Shown here: positions 1 to 9,593 of the stretch, piece after piece | Layout: each line of letters begins with the position of its first letter | How positions within the stretch are numbered: position 1 is the first letter of the stretch | Assembly (NCBI GenBank): GCA_015494795.1 | Contig: WGAM01000004.1 | Location: 1-39,258 of the forward strand | DNA: 39,258 nucleotides | Reading direction: 5' to 3' | Origin: Campylobacterota bacterium | GTDB taxonomy: Bacteria; Campylobacterota; Campylobacteria; Campylobacterales; Sulfurovaceae | Translations under genes and position numbers: made by a program | The notes under the pieces: generated by a model | What the model saw: the letters and a program-made list of their open reading frames with translations, nothing else | Database searches by the model: none | Told to the model about the DNA's origin: nothing

Positions 1-305
1 CCTTTTTGTGATGGCATAAGCCCAAATCGTTTAATCTTTTGAGGCTTACAAAGAGCCTTCTTACTACTTGGGTTCAATACATAATCTTTAATAAAAGCAA
101 CTGCATTATCTTTATCTGGATAAGCCATTTTAACATGTCTCATAACACCCATCATAGGTGGGGCAATAAGCTTACTTATATCTTGTGGACGAGTCATAGT
201 ATGACAAATTGAGCATTTACTTTTAACCAATGCCTCACCTGTTGGGGCCGCATTGGCTATGTTTAAAAGAGCTAGGGTTAGAAAAATATTTGTTTTTAGT
301 TTCAT
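1..305 (-). CDS. cytochrome c family protein, 3' end outside window
   Basis: Not in the ORF track because it is partial. Minus-strand reading from ATG at 305 gives MKLKTNIFLTLALLNIANAAPTGEALVKSKCSICHTMTRPQD..., with a signal peptide, a CSICH heme motif and a later Met-rich segment. Confidence 0.8.
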   Translation of the reverse strand, partial: MKLKTNIFLTLALLNIANAAPTGEALVKSKCSICHTMTRPQDISKLIAPPMMGVMRHVKMAYPDKDNAVAFIKDYVLNPSSKKALCKPQKIKRFGLMPSQK

Positions 306-391
306 TGGAGTTGTCCTTATTTTTTTAGTTAGTTTACTCTTTTAGTGTTAACTCTGTATGAATTGTACTACTCTTAAATAAAGAAAACAGA

Positions 392-407
392 GGAGTAACC
401 TTACTCC
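392..407 (-). terminator. possible short terminator/dyad after the RND remnant
   Basis: GGAGTAA-CC-TTACTCC perfect 7-bp arms overlapping the stop codon; downstream minus strand reads TCTGTTTTCTTTATTT. Confidence 0.35.
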
Positions 408-646
408 CCAACCACCAATTTTTCACCCACCAACCAAACAAACCCAACAGGAATAAAAATCAGCGTCATCAAAGTCCCAATAACAAGCCCACCAATCGCC
501 ACAGCTCCAAGAGGGGCGAGTCTCTCTAGTCCAATAGCTGAACCTTCGGCAACAGGTAGCATACCAACCGAGACAGCAAACGCCGTCATAAGTACAGGTC
601 GAGTTCTGATTTTAATTGACTCTAGCATTGCATCTCTTTTACTCAT
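401..646 (-). pseudogene. RND (AcrB/CusA-type) efflux pump C-terminal remnant, 81 aa
   Basis: MSKRDAMLESIKIRTRPVLMTAFAVSVGMLPVAEGSAIGLERLAPLGAVAIGGLVIGTLMTLIFIPVGF matches the conserved last transmembrane segments of RND transporters (RxRPVLMTA...GMLP...PL..VxIGGLxxxTLxTLxxxP). The rest of the protein (about 1000 aa expected) is absent. Confidence 0.75.
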
Positions 647-1559
647 CCTTTAAAATTTTTGTCATACGAGTTTGGGCATCTTTTAAAACTTTTATATCTT
701 TTTTATCGCTAAGTGCCATTGAGCTTATCCAGTTATATACAGATGGGAAACCGATATTCATTATATTCTCACCCTTTTTCTTCTCTAAATATAGAGAACA
801 TGGAGCAAATGAACCAGCTTCAGGGTGATTTTTAGCAATAGTATATATTACAGGTAGTTTACATATTGAATAGACCTCATAGAAGTCATAAGTAGTATCA
901 TTTGCATCATCAAAATCATCACCTAAATTATTATGACCTGCAATAATAAAGCCATTGGTTGCTAAATCACCCTCAAATGCCATTTTAAAATCTTCTAACT
1001 CATCTTCCCACTCATCTTTATCCATCTCCATAGAGAATTTTGTGACAAGTTTACCTTCGGGTCTCTTTAGAGTATATGGTAGTTTATCAAATTTTCCTTT
1101 TGGCATTGCTTCTTTTAGACTCTTTATTATTAGTTTCTTTAAATTTACTAAAGTTTTATCATTAGATTTAATATTCATAATCTTTCCCATAGCTTTAGCT
1201 GATAACATTGAGACAGATATATTTTTAGAACCCTTTTTACTATATATACTCATACTCATAGGTGTAAAAAGTCCTACATTTGGATATTTTTTAGCTAACT
1301 TCAATACAATATCTTTTTTATAGAATGTAAATAGATTATATACCTGAAAATCAGACTCTTTAAACTGTTTAATAAATGGTCCATTCATATCTCTATTTGC
1401 AGATATAAAAAATCCAGCTTTTTTAAATGCCTCTTCTATAGTTTTTGGTGTAATCTTTCCATCTCTATTTTCTGATGTAAATACCTCTATATCTGTTGTT
1501 GCTATACTAACTGAAGCTAGTAAAGCTACTAATAGCAGACTCTGAATTAATTTTTTCAT
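639..1559 (-). CDS. secreted protein with two DUF302-like domains
   Basis: Signal peptide MKKLIQSLLLVALLASVSIA; two halves share a pattern (NGPF/NGFII..., YNLFTFYK/YEVYSICK, KKYPNVGLFTPMSMSIYSKKGSKNISVS/KNHPEAGSFAPCSLYLEKKKGENIMNIG) typical of DUF302. Confidence 0.7.
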   Translation of the reverse strand: MKKLIQSLLLVALLASVSIATTDIEVFTSENRDGKITPKTIEEAFKKAGFFISANRDMNGPFIKQFKESDFQVYNLFTFYKKDIVLKLAKKYPNVGLFTPMSMSIYSKKGSKNISVSMLSAKAMGKIMNIKSNDKTLVNLKKLIIKSLKEAMPKGKFDKLPYTLKRPEGKLVTKFSMEMDKDEWEDELEDFKMAFEGDLATNGFIIAGHNNLGDDFDDANDTTYDFYEVYSICKLPVIYTIAKNHPEAGSFAPCSLYLEKKKGENIMNIGFPSVYNWISSMALSDKKDIKVLKDAQTRMTKILKDE

Positions 1560-1578
1560 ATTTATCCTTTAAATTTTT

Positions 1579-2016
1579 TTATGGACGGATATATATATAT
1601 CCTCTAAGTTGTCTCTCTATAAGTTCAACAATTCCTGCTGTAACCACCTCTACACCATCAATTAAATCATCTTTTTTAATCTTAAGAGTTTTCATTGTAT
1701 TTCCACACGCTATAAACTCAACATCATAAGTCATAAGTGATTTAACCCGTTTTTTTATAAGAAGATTTCCTCTCTTTAATAGTGCTTTAATCCCTTGTGA
1801 ATATACAACAATAACAACCTCTGTATTATCGACACCATAGAATTTAATTACATTATTAGCTGAACCCAATATGTGATTTATCTCTCTTCTATCCCATCTT
1901 GTAATAGGAAATACAAATTTTCTTGGGTGTTCAAGAGATGGTTTTGGACTAGCAAACTCTGTCTCACTACTTAGAGTAGTAATAAATAGAGTCAAGATTA
2001 TTAAAAAAAATCTCAT
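1579..2016 (-). CDS. secreted DsrE/DsrF-like protein
   Basis: Signal peptide, then an alpha/beta fold with VVIVVYSQGIKALL, FIACGNTMKTL (single Cys) and GVEVVTAGIVELIERQLRGYIYI, as in DsrE-family proteins. Confidence 0.7.
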   Translation of the reverse strand: MRFFLIILTLFITTLSSETEFASPKPSLEHPRKFVFPITRWDRREINHILGSANNVIKFYGVDNTEVVIVVYSQGIKALLKRGNLLIKKRVKSLMTYDVEFIACGNTMKTLKIKKDDLIDGVEVVTAGIVELIERQLRGYIYIRP

Positions 2017-2411
2017 TTTTTAAGCTCCCTTTTTAGTTTAGATTTTCTTTTAACATATTCTAAAAGTGATATAAAATCATCTCTTTTCCACGCACCGGGA
2101 ATTAGAGAAAACATCACTCCACTCTCTTTAACAAATGCAAAAGTTGGAGTCATATCTTTTTTTAATCCCAATGGCAACTCATCTCTATTGACATCTAATT
2201 TAAGTAATATAAAATCTCTATCTAATATTTTAGATACATTTTTATCTATAAGTACCTCATCTTCCATCTTTTTACAGAATTTACAATTCTCTTTTTCTAA
2301 CATTATCATTATAATCTTATGCTCTTTTTTTGCCTCTATTAGAGCATCTTCATAATTACTACTATAAAGAGCATATATAAATAATATAGTTAATATTAAT
2401 ATTTTTTTCAT
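2013..2411 (-). CDS. thioredoxin-fold protein (SoxW-like)
   Basis: Signal peptide, MLEKENCKFCKKMEDEVL active site (CxxC), DMTPTFAFV cis-Pro motif; overlaps the DsrE ORF by 4 bp. Confidence 0.75.
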   Translation of the reverse strand: MKKILILTILFIYALYSSNYEDALIEAKKEHKIIMIMLEKENCKFCKKMEDEVLIDKNVSKILDRDFILLKLDVNRDELPLGLKKDMTPTFAFVKESGVMFSLIPGAWKRDDFISLLEYVKRKSKLKRELKK

Positions 2412-2493
2412 CTTACCATTCCTTATTAAACTCTAGTCATAATTTATATTAATAATATTATATCAATAGAGTTTAATTTAACAAATAATTTTA

Positions 2494-2520
2494 TTGTAGA
2501 TAAGATTAACTTATCTACAA
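2494..2520 (-). terminator. Rho-independent terminator after the porin
   Basis: Perfect 11-bp arms TTGTAGATAAG / CTTATCTACAA, 5-nt loop, directly downstream of the porin stop on the minus strand. Confidence 0.65.
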
Positions 2521-2526
2521 AATTAA

Positions 2527-3687
2527 TTAGAATTTAAATTGGTATTGAGCTAATACGGCATCATCTTTATACCCTTTTAACCCATTCCACTCTTTTTTAT
2601 CTCCAGAAGCAACTACATAGTTTACTTGAATTCTATGTTGATTTCTTTTTCGTTTACTACTTCTATCCATTTTATTATTGGCTGGTTCTAAATAGTAGTT
2701 AAATCCAATATATGTATTTCCTAAATCTGTATCTGTACCACCTTTTGAGGCACTACCCTGTATATGTTTAGTAGCAAGTTCAAGTGTGTCTGTAACATAA
2801 TAAGTTCCTGTTACACTCACAGCAGACTCGTCCCAACCATCAACACCTTTAATATTTTTACTATCAAAATATTCAGCCTTAACATTTCCTCTTCCTAGAT
2901 GTGAGTCTATACCAACATTAAAAACTTCATAATCTTCTGTATCATTAAGAACTTTATCAGTTACACCTGCAATCCCCCCAGCATTATCAGATACACCATA
3001 AGATGCCTCTCCATGAAATTTTTCTGTCCAGTCAAACATTAATCTAACAGCATAAGAGTTAGCATCTCCAGCATGTGCATTTGTTACAGCTCCACTTCTA
3101 CCTGCTTGATTTCCTAACATAATATCATATCCAAAACCTTTATATGGTCTCTCATGTCCCATCTCAAGACCACTAACTTTAGCTCCATTTCCAAAACCAA
3201 TATCACGACCAGAAATCATAAGTCCCATATTTCTCTCAAATGCTAAAGCCTTATCAAAACCTCTCTCAACAACATCTAAGTTCCAACCCGGCATCGTAAA
3301 ACCCATACCAATAGGCATCTTTAATATACCAAGTTTAACAGCTAAAGCATTGTTTACTTTATAACTCGCAAAGGCATCTTTAATCATATCAGGAACTCCA
3401 ACACCTGATTTATCATTATGAGGTCTATTAAAATCTGTAAATACTTTACCTTTTACTCTCCCTGCACTATATTTCCACCCTAAACGAATTCTTTGAGCCC
3501 CAAATTTAACATCAGCATTTTGATTATCTTTAATAACTCCATCACCACCTCTAGCTTCAAGTTGAGCAAATCCAAACATCTGTAGTTTTGTCTTATTCTC
3601 CCCCGCTTTACCTTTCATATCAAATGCCATAAGTCCACTACTTAATGCCACTACTGTAACTAATGATAATACTGCTCTTTTTTTCAT
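2527..3687 (-). CDS. outer-membrane porin (OprP/phosphate-selective-porin-like)
   Basis: Signal peptide; beta-barrel-like alternation; C-terminal ...AVLAQYQFKF ending in an aromatic residue; FGAQRIRLGWKYSAGRVKGKVFTDFN typical of Campylobacterota porins. Confidence 0.75.
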   Translation of the reverse strand: MKKRAVLSLVTVVALSSGLMAFDMKGKAGENKTKLQMFGFAQLEARGGDGVIKDNQNADVKFGAQRIRLGWKYSAGRVKGKVFTDFNRPHNDKSGVGVPDMIKDAFASYKVNNALAVKLGILKMPIGMGFTMPGWNLDVVERGFDKALAFERNMGLMISGRDIGFGNGAKVSGLEMGHERPYKGFGYDIMLGNQAGRSGAVTNAHAGDANSYAVRLMFDWTEKFHGEASYGVSDNAGGIAGVTDKVLNDTEDYEVFNVGIDSHLGRGNVKAEYFDSKNIKGVDGWDESAVSVTGTYYVTDTLELATKHIQGSASKGGTDTDLGNTYIGFNYYLEPANNKMDRSSKRKRNQHRIQVNYVVASGDKKEWNGLKGYKDDAVLAQYQFKF

Positions 3688-3761
3688 AAAATCTCCTTTG
3701 ATATATTTACTATTTTTATTATATTTTCTTATAAGCTTGATGAAATCTAAAGATAATCAAT

Positions 3762-5534
3762 CTAACATTTAGCACCTTTTTGAGGACAACCACAATTAAA
3801 GTCTAAAATTTTTACATTTGATTTTAGTGGAATATCAATAACCTTTTTCTTACGAATATAGTCACTAACAACATCATAAACAGCTCTAATTTTCTTTTTC
3901 TCTAAAGATGTACCAGCATTCTGTAGATTTCCACCCCATGAAGATACTTTATATGTTCTCTTTAGGTCTATTGGTTTTCCACCAATCTTAAAATCACTTA
4001 TTCTCTTACCAGCTTTTGCATCAATTTTAATACTATAACTAGCTCCAGTCAAACGACTCATATCTCCACCTTGCTGATATAGTGGATTTGAGTTAAAGAC
4101 ATTATCTGCGATATCCTCCATCAAGCTATATATTTTATCTCCTTTAAGCTTAAATGTATAAACCTCTGGATAGGTAATAGCTGTCATCTCATAAACATTA
4201 TCTTTTGTGATTTTATCATTTGGTAGTAGAGTTGTCCCCCATCTATAACCCGGTGTAAATACAATATCACTCCCCATCTCCTCTTTAATTGCCTCTCCAA
4301 TTAGTGCATCAAATGTTGAGTAGAATGTATCTCTCTTATATAGAAGATTTTTAGTTATCCCTAAAACCTCATTTAACTCTTTATTATAAGGTTTATACCA
4401 CTTTTCAATTAATTTATCCCCCTCCTTATCAGCAGGAATAAGATTAGATGCTACAGGCATAAGCTTAAAGTTATAATCTTTCACTTTACCTTTTTGAATA
4501 TCTATATCTAGTCTTCCTACATACTTACCATGACTTCCAGCAATTAAGATTACTGTATTGTTAATAATAATAGGCTCTGGACTTGGGTCATGTGTATGTC
4601 CACTTAATATAAAATCAACCCCCTTAACTTTTTTTGCTAACTCTTGGTCAACACTAAAGCCATCATGGCTAAGTACAACTACACAGTCAACTTTTTTCTT
4701 ACCTCTTAACTCATTTACATACTCTTGTAAACTCTCATGACGCAATCCAAAACTCCACCCCTCTGTAAACCGTTTTGGATTTGCTGTTGATGTGAATGGG
4801 AAAGATTGTCCAATAATTCCAATTTTTGCTCCACCTACCTCTTTTATTGTATATGGAGGAAAAACTACCTCTTCAAAATTATCGGAGAATGGGTCATTAT
4901 CTAACACATTTTGAGAGATAAATTCACCTTTGAACTTCTTAATAAGCTCCATAACTCTCTCTTTACCATAAGTAAACTCCCAATGTCCAACCATAACATC
5001 AACACCTAAATAGTTTTGAGCATCGACAATAGCTTCACCTTTACTCTTAAGTGCCACTGCTGTACCTTGCCATGTATCACCACTATCTAAAAGTAGTACA
5101 TTCTTCTCTCCTCGCTCTTTTCTAACATAATCAATTAGTGGTTTTATATGAGAAATCCCCCCCATTTTACCAAATTTTTTAGCAAGTTCAGAGAAATCAT
5201 TATATGTATCAAAATACTGCTCTAGTGTACCCGATTTTACATTATAAAACTTCTGAAATGAGTCGCCACATATAAATCCAGGAGTTCCAACTAAATTCTT
5301 TGCAGATATTAGAGTTGATGGCTCTCTCCAATATAGAGGTTTAATATGAGCATGAAGGTCACAGATATGAAGTAGAGAGACTTTTCCTTTTGCCTCAAAA
5401 TCTACTATATTTGAAAAAGATAGTTTTTTAATCTTCTCTTTTCCTGCCTCTCCTGCAAATAGATTAGCACCTGTTGCACTTAAAAGTCCTAAAGCTCCTG
5501 CAATTTGTAAAAAATCTCTTCTACTAATATCCAT
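3762..5534 (-). CDS. soxB: thiosulfohydrolase SoxB
   Basis: Tat signal SRRDFLQIAGALGLL; metallophosphatase/5'-nucleotidase motifs LLHICDLHAHIKPLYW, LLLDSGDTWQGTAVALKSKGEAIVDAQNYLGVDVMVGHWEFTYG, SGHTHDPSP; sox gene context. Confidence 0.95.
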   Translation of the reverse strand: MDISRRDFLQIAGALGLLSATGANLFAGEAGKEKIKKLSFSNIVDFEAKGKVSLLHICDLHAHIKPLYWREPSTLISAKNLVGTPGFICGDSFQKFYNVKSGTLEQYFDTYNDFSELAKKFGKMGGISHIKPLIDYVRKERGEKNVLLLDSGDTWQGTAVALKSKGEAIVDAQNYLGVDVMVGHWEFTYGKERVMELIKKFKGEFISQNVLDNDPFSDNFEEVVFPPYTIKEVGGAKIGIIGQSFPFTSTANPKRFTEGWSFGLRHESLQEYVNELRGKKKVDCVVVLSHDGFSVDQELAKKVKGVDFILSGHTHDPSPEPIIINNTVILIAGSHGKYVGRLDIDIQKGKVKDYNFKLMPVASNLIPADKEGDKLIEKWYKPYNKELNEVLGITKNLLYKRDTFYSTFDALIGEAIKEEMGSDIVFTPGYRWGTTLLPNDKITKDNVYEMTAITYPEVYTFKLKGDKIYSLMEDIADNVFNSNPLYQQGGDMSRLTGASYSIKIDAKAGKRISDFKIGGKPIDLKRTYKVSSWGGNLQNAGTSLEKKKIRAVYDVVSDYIRKKKVIDIPLKSNVKILDFNCGCPQKGAKC

Positions 5535-5543
5535 ATTTTCCCC

Positions 5544-6305
5544 TTATCTCTTTAGCCCTGGAATGGCTATCTTTTTCTTCTCTTTTTTTGCTAAATTTGT
5601 AACATAAACCTCAAGCCCTACCATCTCTTTTGAACCAATTGGAAGAACTTTTAGTAGTGCATTCTTCATACAGCCTTGAAATCTTCTCTGAAGTGTTCTA
5701 AGAGATGATTTTGTCATTCTATATGCTGGCCAAGTTGCACCAGAGCCAACTTTTCCTAAATCTGGTAGTGGTTGAGTTCTTAAAACCTGCCCCACAATAT
5801 CGCTACTATGACAACTATTACAAGATAGACCTCTACCTCCTCTTGGTGTCATAAATACCTTTTTACCTAAATTATAAGATGCTTTAATATGCTTATCAGC
5901 ATTAATATCAATATTTACAACCTCATCATTTGCTAAAGATTTTACATAAGCTAACATAGCAAACATCTTTCCACTCTTTAGCTTATATTTTTTCTTTTTC
6001 TGCTCAACCTGCATAGCTTGTAGTACTTGGTCTAATCCAACTACATTTTTTAATTTTTTAACATATCTTGGAAATCCAGCTATATATTTTGGTAAATCCT
6101 TCTCTTTAACTCCTAAAAATTTAGCTAAAGCCTTCTCATCTCCTAATTCTTCAAATAGCTCTCCCCCCTCTTCAACAAATATATCAGCAGGGTTATTCTC
6201 TAACATCTCCTTATACATAGCTCTATCTGCATCACTCATAGCAAACTGCTCTCCAGCAGTTGCCATAGTTGCCAAAAGGGCAAATGAAAATAGTACTCTC
6301 TTCAT
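5544..6305 (-). CDS. soxA: diheme/monoheme cytochrome c SoxA
   Basis: RGLSCNSCHSSDIVGQVLRTQPLPDLGKVGSGATWPAYRMTKSSLRTLQRRFQGCM: heme motif and the conserved catalytic Cys of SoxA. Confidence 0.93.
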   Translation of the reverse strand: MKRVLFSFALLATMATAGEQFAMSDADRAMYKEMLENNPADIFVEEGGELFEELGDEKALAKFLGVKEKDLPKYIAGFPRYVKKLKNVVGLDQVLQAMQVEQKKKKYKLKSGKMFAMLAYVKSLANDEVVNIDINADKHIKASYNLGKKVFMTPRGGRGLSCNSCHSSDIVGQVLRTQPLPDLGKVGSGATWPAYRMTKSSLRTLQRRFQGCMKNALLKVLPIGSKEMVGLEVYVTNLAKKEKKKIAIPGLKR

Positions 6306-6308
6306 ATA

Positions 6309-6647
6309 TTATCCTTTTGGTTTAACTTTTTTACTTTTAGAGTTCTTCTCACCCATATTATCAGTGTAATCTACTGTTATCTTACCTTTCCCTGTAACTT
6401 TATAGTTTATAGAAAAATATGGATTTGTAGATACTGACTCCCAAACAGTCATCTTTGTAAATGGTTTACCATCAAATGAGAATGTAATACTATCAATATA
6501 GTGAGCAGGTATAATCTTTCCTGTCTTTTTATCTTTTTTCATACCTGTATCCATTGGGTGGATAACTATAAAGTCAACTTTTACAATATCTCCAACTTTA
6601 TACTTTTTAGGTTTAATTTTTATCATTGATTTTCTTTTTTCTGCCAT
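6309..6647 (-). CDS. soxZ: sulfur carrier complex subunit SoxZ
   Basis: IKPKKYKVGDIVKVDFIVIHPMDTG...YIDSITFSFDGKPFTKMTVWESVSTNPYFSINYKV is SoxZ-typical. Confidence 0.93.
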   Translation of the reverse strand: MAEKRKSMIKIKPKKYKVGDIVKVDFIVIHPMDTGMKKDKKTGKIIPAHYIDSITFSFDGKPFTKMTVWESVSTNPYFSINYKVTGKGKITVDYTDNMGEKNSKSKKVKPKG

Positions 6648-6700
6648 TTTTATATTCCTCTCTTATTTTTTTATTTTATCTTTTTAAACTCTACTAAATA

Positions 6701-7171
6701 TCAACCACATCCACCAATAGTTACTTTTACACTACTACTAGCTTTTATAAAAGTCCCATCACTAAGTGCAACAACTGCCACTACATCTTGAGTTTTACTA
6801 AGTTTAATTCTTGTAGAGAAATAACCCCTTCCATTAGCAGGAGTAAGCATTACATCGGCACATCTCGCATTTCCATTAGCTGTATTTAATATATGAATTG
6901 CTTTTACATAATTATTCTCTTCCATTGGGTGGTCAACTTCAACTTTAATAGGAACAACAGCACCATTTTCAGCTATCTCTGGAGCTGTAAATTTAATCTT
7001 TTTACTCTCTTTAACCTCTTTACCACCTGTTATAGCTTTTAGGGCATCTTCAAAGCTCATATCATTTACACCCTTTTTCTTCGCTTTATCTTCTTTTGCC
7101 AAAACAGTTGTTGGTGTAATTGCTACAGCCGATACTGCAAACATACCTTGTATAAATTCTCTTCTTCTCAT
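6701..7171 (-). CDS. soxY: sulfur carrier protein SoxY
   Basis: Tat signal RRREFIQGMFA; C-terminal GGCG swinging-arm motif (KVTIGGCG). Confidence 0.94.
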   Translation of the reverse strand: MRRREFIQGMFAVSAVAITPTTVLAKEDKAKKKGVNDMSFEDALKAITGGKEVKESKKIKFTAPEIAENGAVVPIKVEVDHPMEENNYVKAIHILNTANGNARCADVMLTPANGRGYFSTRIKLSKTQDVVAVVALSDGTFIKASSSVKVTIGGCG

Positions 7172-7189
7172 AAATAGTTCTCCTTTAGA

Positions 7190-7756
7190 TTATTTTTTTT
7201 TGCTCTTATCTGATATGACATATGCTGTTAAGTCACAAATCTCTGATTTATTAAATAGTTTTGTAGTTAGATTAATAGTCATGTGTGTTTTAGGGTTATC
7301 AATTCTTGCATCAGCAATCTTCTGATATACAAACTTGGCATCTCTAGCTTTTGTATCTATAAATAGTTTTTTATAATTTGTTAAATCTGGCCCAATGTTT
7401 CCTGCACCTTTAGCTCCCTCTATATTGTGACAAGCAACACAGTTCCCAAACTGTTTAGGCTTTTTTTTACCATTTTTAGTAATAAACTTAACAAGCCCCT
7501 TAGGTGGTTTAGCTTTTGCTTTTTTACCATTTAGATTATGGAAAATATATTTACCTCTAGCAATAGCCTCTAAATCATCAAGATTACAACTTTTGGGCAT
7601 TTTAAATTTTGTAGGTTTAGCTAGTTTATCTTGCTTTAGTATCTTAGTAGCATCAGGCATATCATAGGCTTTACTTAAATCTGTAGCATATAGTGTTACA
7701 GAAGTAGTTAGAGCAACTGCTAAGAATTGAGTAAATCGTCTAATACTCATCTTCAT
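7190..7756 (-). CDS. soxX: cytochrome c SoxX
   Basis: CVACHNIEGAKGAGNIGPDLTNY heme motif; AIARGKYIFHNLNG; first gene of the soxXYZAB order. Confidence 0.92.
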   Translation of the reverse strand: MKMSIRRFTQFLAVALTTSVTLYATDLSKAYDMPDATKILKQDKLAKPTKFKMPKSCNLDDLEAIARGKYIFHNLNGKKAKAKPPKGLVKFITKNGKKKPKQFGNCVACHNIEGAKGAGNIGPDLTNYKKLFIDTKARDAKFVYQKIADARIDNPKTHMTINLTTKLFNKSEICDLTAYVISDKSKKK

Positions 7757-7854
7757 TCAAACTCCTTTTTTATATTTCAAGATAATTATAACAAAGAAAT
7801 ATAAAAAAATCCTAAAAAACTATATTTATATATAAGTCTATATTATTTTTTTTT

Positions 7855-7880
7855 AAAAGAGTAACTAATCTGTTACTCTA
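7855..7880 (-). terminator. Rho-independent terminator of the export lipoprotein gene
   Basis: Minus strand AGAGTAAC-AGATTA-GTTACTCT followed by TTTTAAAAAAAA; perfect 8-bp stem overlapping the stop codon. Confidence 0.65.
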
Positions 7881-8654
7881 TTGTGTTAAGATACGAATTG
7901 TAAGAAATGGGGTAAGTGCATTTGATATAAGTTGAAATATTGGATTAATCTCTCCCACTTTATTATTAAAGATAGCCATATCTTTTGGTAAAACATATAC
8001 AATATCATTTGGTCTAATCATCTGATTTGCATTTCTAATTGAGTCTGTATCTGTTAAACTTATAACTTTAGTCTGAATACTATTACCATAATTTTTAAGT
8101 ATCATAACAGCATTTCTATTTGCTCTAGTTGTTAAGTCACCTGCAATAGATAGCAGTTGGAGTAGAGGGATTTGTTCATTTCTAAGCTCAATAGGTCCTG
8201 CGTGTCTAACCTCTCCTAATACAAATGCTCTTTTATTTAAAACTTCTAACTGAACACTAGGGTGTTTTAGATACTCTCTAAATAGAGACTCTATTTTTCT
8301 CTGTGCCTCTGGTTGAGTCAATCCAGCAACTCTTACTCTATTAATAAGAGGTAGATTGATATATCCATCTGAAGATACTAAAATCCCTTGACCTAAACTC
8401 CCATTTGCACCTGCTTGTCCTGTAGCACTTGTACTTAATTCTGGATGTTTATATGTTATGATAGAGAGTCTATCATGAGGTTGAATTTTATACTCAAATT
8501 TAGCAGAATCTATTCTTGTCTCTATTGGTCTATTTAAATTTTGAGGTTTTGTACCCTCTTGTATAGATGGTGTCTGATTAAACATTACATATTCATCTCT
8601 AAGACTACAACCACTAAGGGCTATTACTATAATTGTATAGATTAATATTCGCAT
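7878..8654 (-). CDS. polysaccharide export (Wza/BexD-type) lipoprotein
   Basis: Lipobox IALSGCSLRD; Poly_export motif YKIQPHDRLSIITYKHPELS...GYINLPLINRVRVAGLTQPEAQRKIES; SLBB-like segment. Confidence 0.88.
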   Translation of the reverse strand: MRILIYTIIVIALSGCSLRDEYVMFNQTPSIQEGTKPQNLNRPIETRIDSAKFEYKIQPHDRLSIITYKHPELSTSATGQAGANGSLGQGILVSSDGYINLPLINRVRVAGLTQPEAQRKIESLFREYLKHPSVQLEVLNKRAFVLGEVRHAGPIELRNEQIPLLQLLSIAGDLTTRANRNAVMILKNYGNSIQTKVISLTDTDSIRNANQMIRPNDIVYVLPKDMAIFNNKVGEINPIFQLISNALTPFLTIRILTQ

Positions 8655-8819
8655 ATTTTTTCCTATAATAAAATTAATTTTGCAAATCTATTTTATCATA
8701 AAAAAGATATAAGTTACATATTTTTTAATAATTTTTAATTGAATAGGTAAGTTAATCTTAATATTATTTTAAATATAATATTTAAATTAAAAAATTAATT
8801 TTAAAATAGAGAAGTTATT

Positions 8820-9581
8820 ATGATTAAAAAATTATGGAATATACTATTACTACTTATATTAATACCAATATATCTATACTCATCAACAAGAGGTGATATA
8901 AAGATTATTGAAGCATCAGAGAGTATTAGATACCTTAGTCAAAAGATTTCTAAAGAGTATCTATATTTTTATAAAAATCCTAAAAAAATATATATAAAAG
9001 AGCAACTAAATAGAGATATTAAATATTTAAAGCAATCTATTCAAGATATAGCTAATATTAATAGTAGTAGAGATAGTAATAATATATTAAATTTTCTTAG
9101 ACACAATATAGAGAATATTGAAAAACTAATTAATAAAGATGTAGATAGAAAAAAGGCACTTAATATTTTAAATTATAGTGAGAGCTTTTTAGAGGGTTCA
9201 AATAGTATTGAAAAACAACATAAGTATAAATTTTCCACTGAAGAGGAGATATTAATGTCATTTAAAAATATTGAGTATCTTTTACAAAAAATATCTAAAT
9301 ACTATATAGCATATACATTAAAAATTAATAGAAAAGATAATTTAAATAGTATGAAAATTGCTATTAACAAGATTGATAATATATTAAGTAGAATAAATAG
9401 CTATAACTATCCTAAAAGAGTCTTTAATAAAGTTAGAGAAGCTAATAGTATATGGATTAAACATAAGGAGCTATTTTATAAATTACCACAGTTAGAAATT
9501 CCTAATCTTATCTCTATATCTACTCTACTATTAGAAGATAATATAAAAAAAATAGCTTCATATTATGGGCAAAATCACTAA
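8820..9581 (+). CDS. secreted protein with PilJ/NarX-type sensor-like repeats
   Basis: Signal peptide; two repeats of the form ASESIRYLSQKISKEYLYFYKNP / SFKNIEYLLQKISKYYIAYTLK, resembling the 'xxxRMLSQRIxKxYL' core of PilJ N-terminal domains. Confidence 0.6.
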   Translation: MIKKLWNILLLLILIPIYLYSSTRGDIKIIEASESIRYLSQKISKEYLYFYKNPKKIYIKEQLNRDIKYLKQSIQDIANINSSRDSNNILNFLRHNIENIEKLINKDVDRKKALNILNYSESFLEGSNSIEKQHKYKFSTEEEILMSFKNIEYLLQKISKYYIAYTLKINRKDNLNSMKIAINKIDNILSRINSYNYPKRVFNKVREANSIWIKHKELFYKLPQLEIPNLISISTLLLEDNIKKIASYYGQNH

Positions 9582-9593
9582 AAAGGATTTTTA

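Noticed and set aside
616-1323. Plus-strand ORFs of 70 and 122 aa opposite the DUF302 gene
   Set aside because: Antisense to a well-supported secreted protein; Ser/Phe/Ile-rich composition typical of reverse-complement reading of Lys/Glu-rich genes.
4558-4740. Plus-strand 60-aa ORF inside soxB
   Set aside because: Entirely within a strongly supported soxB; no ribosome site or domain.
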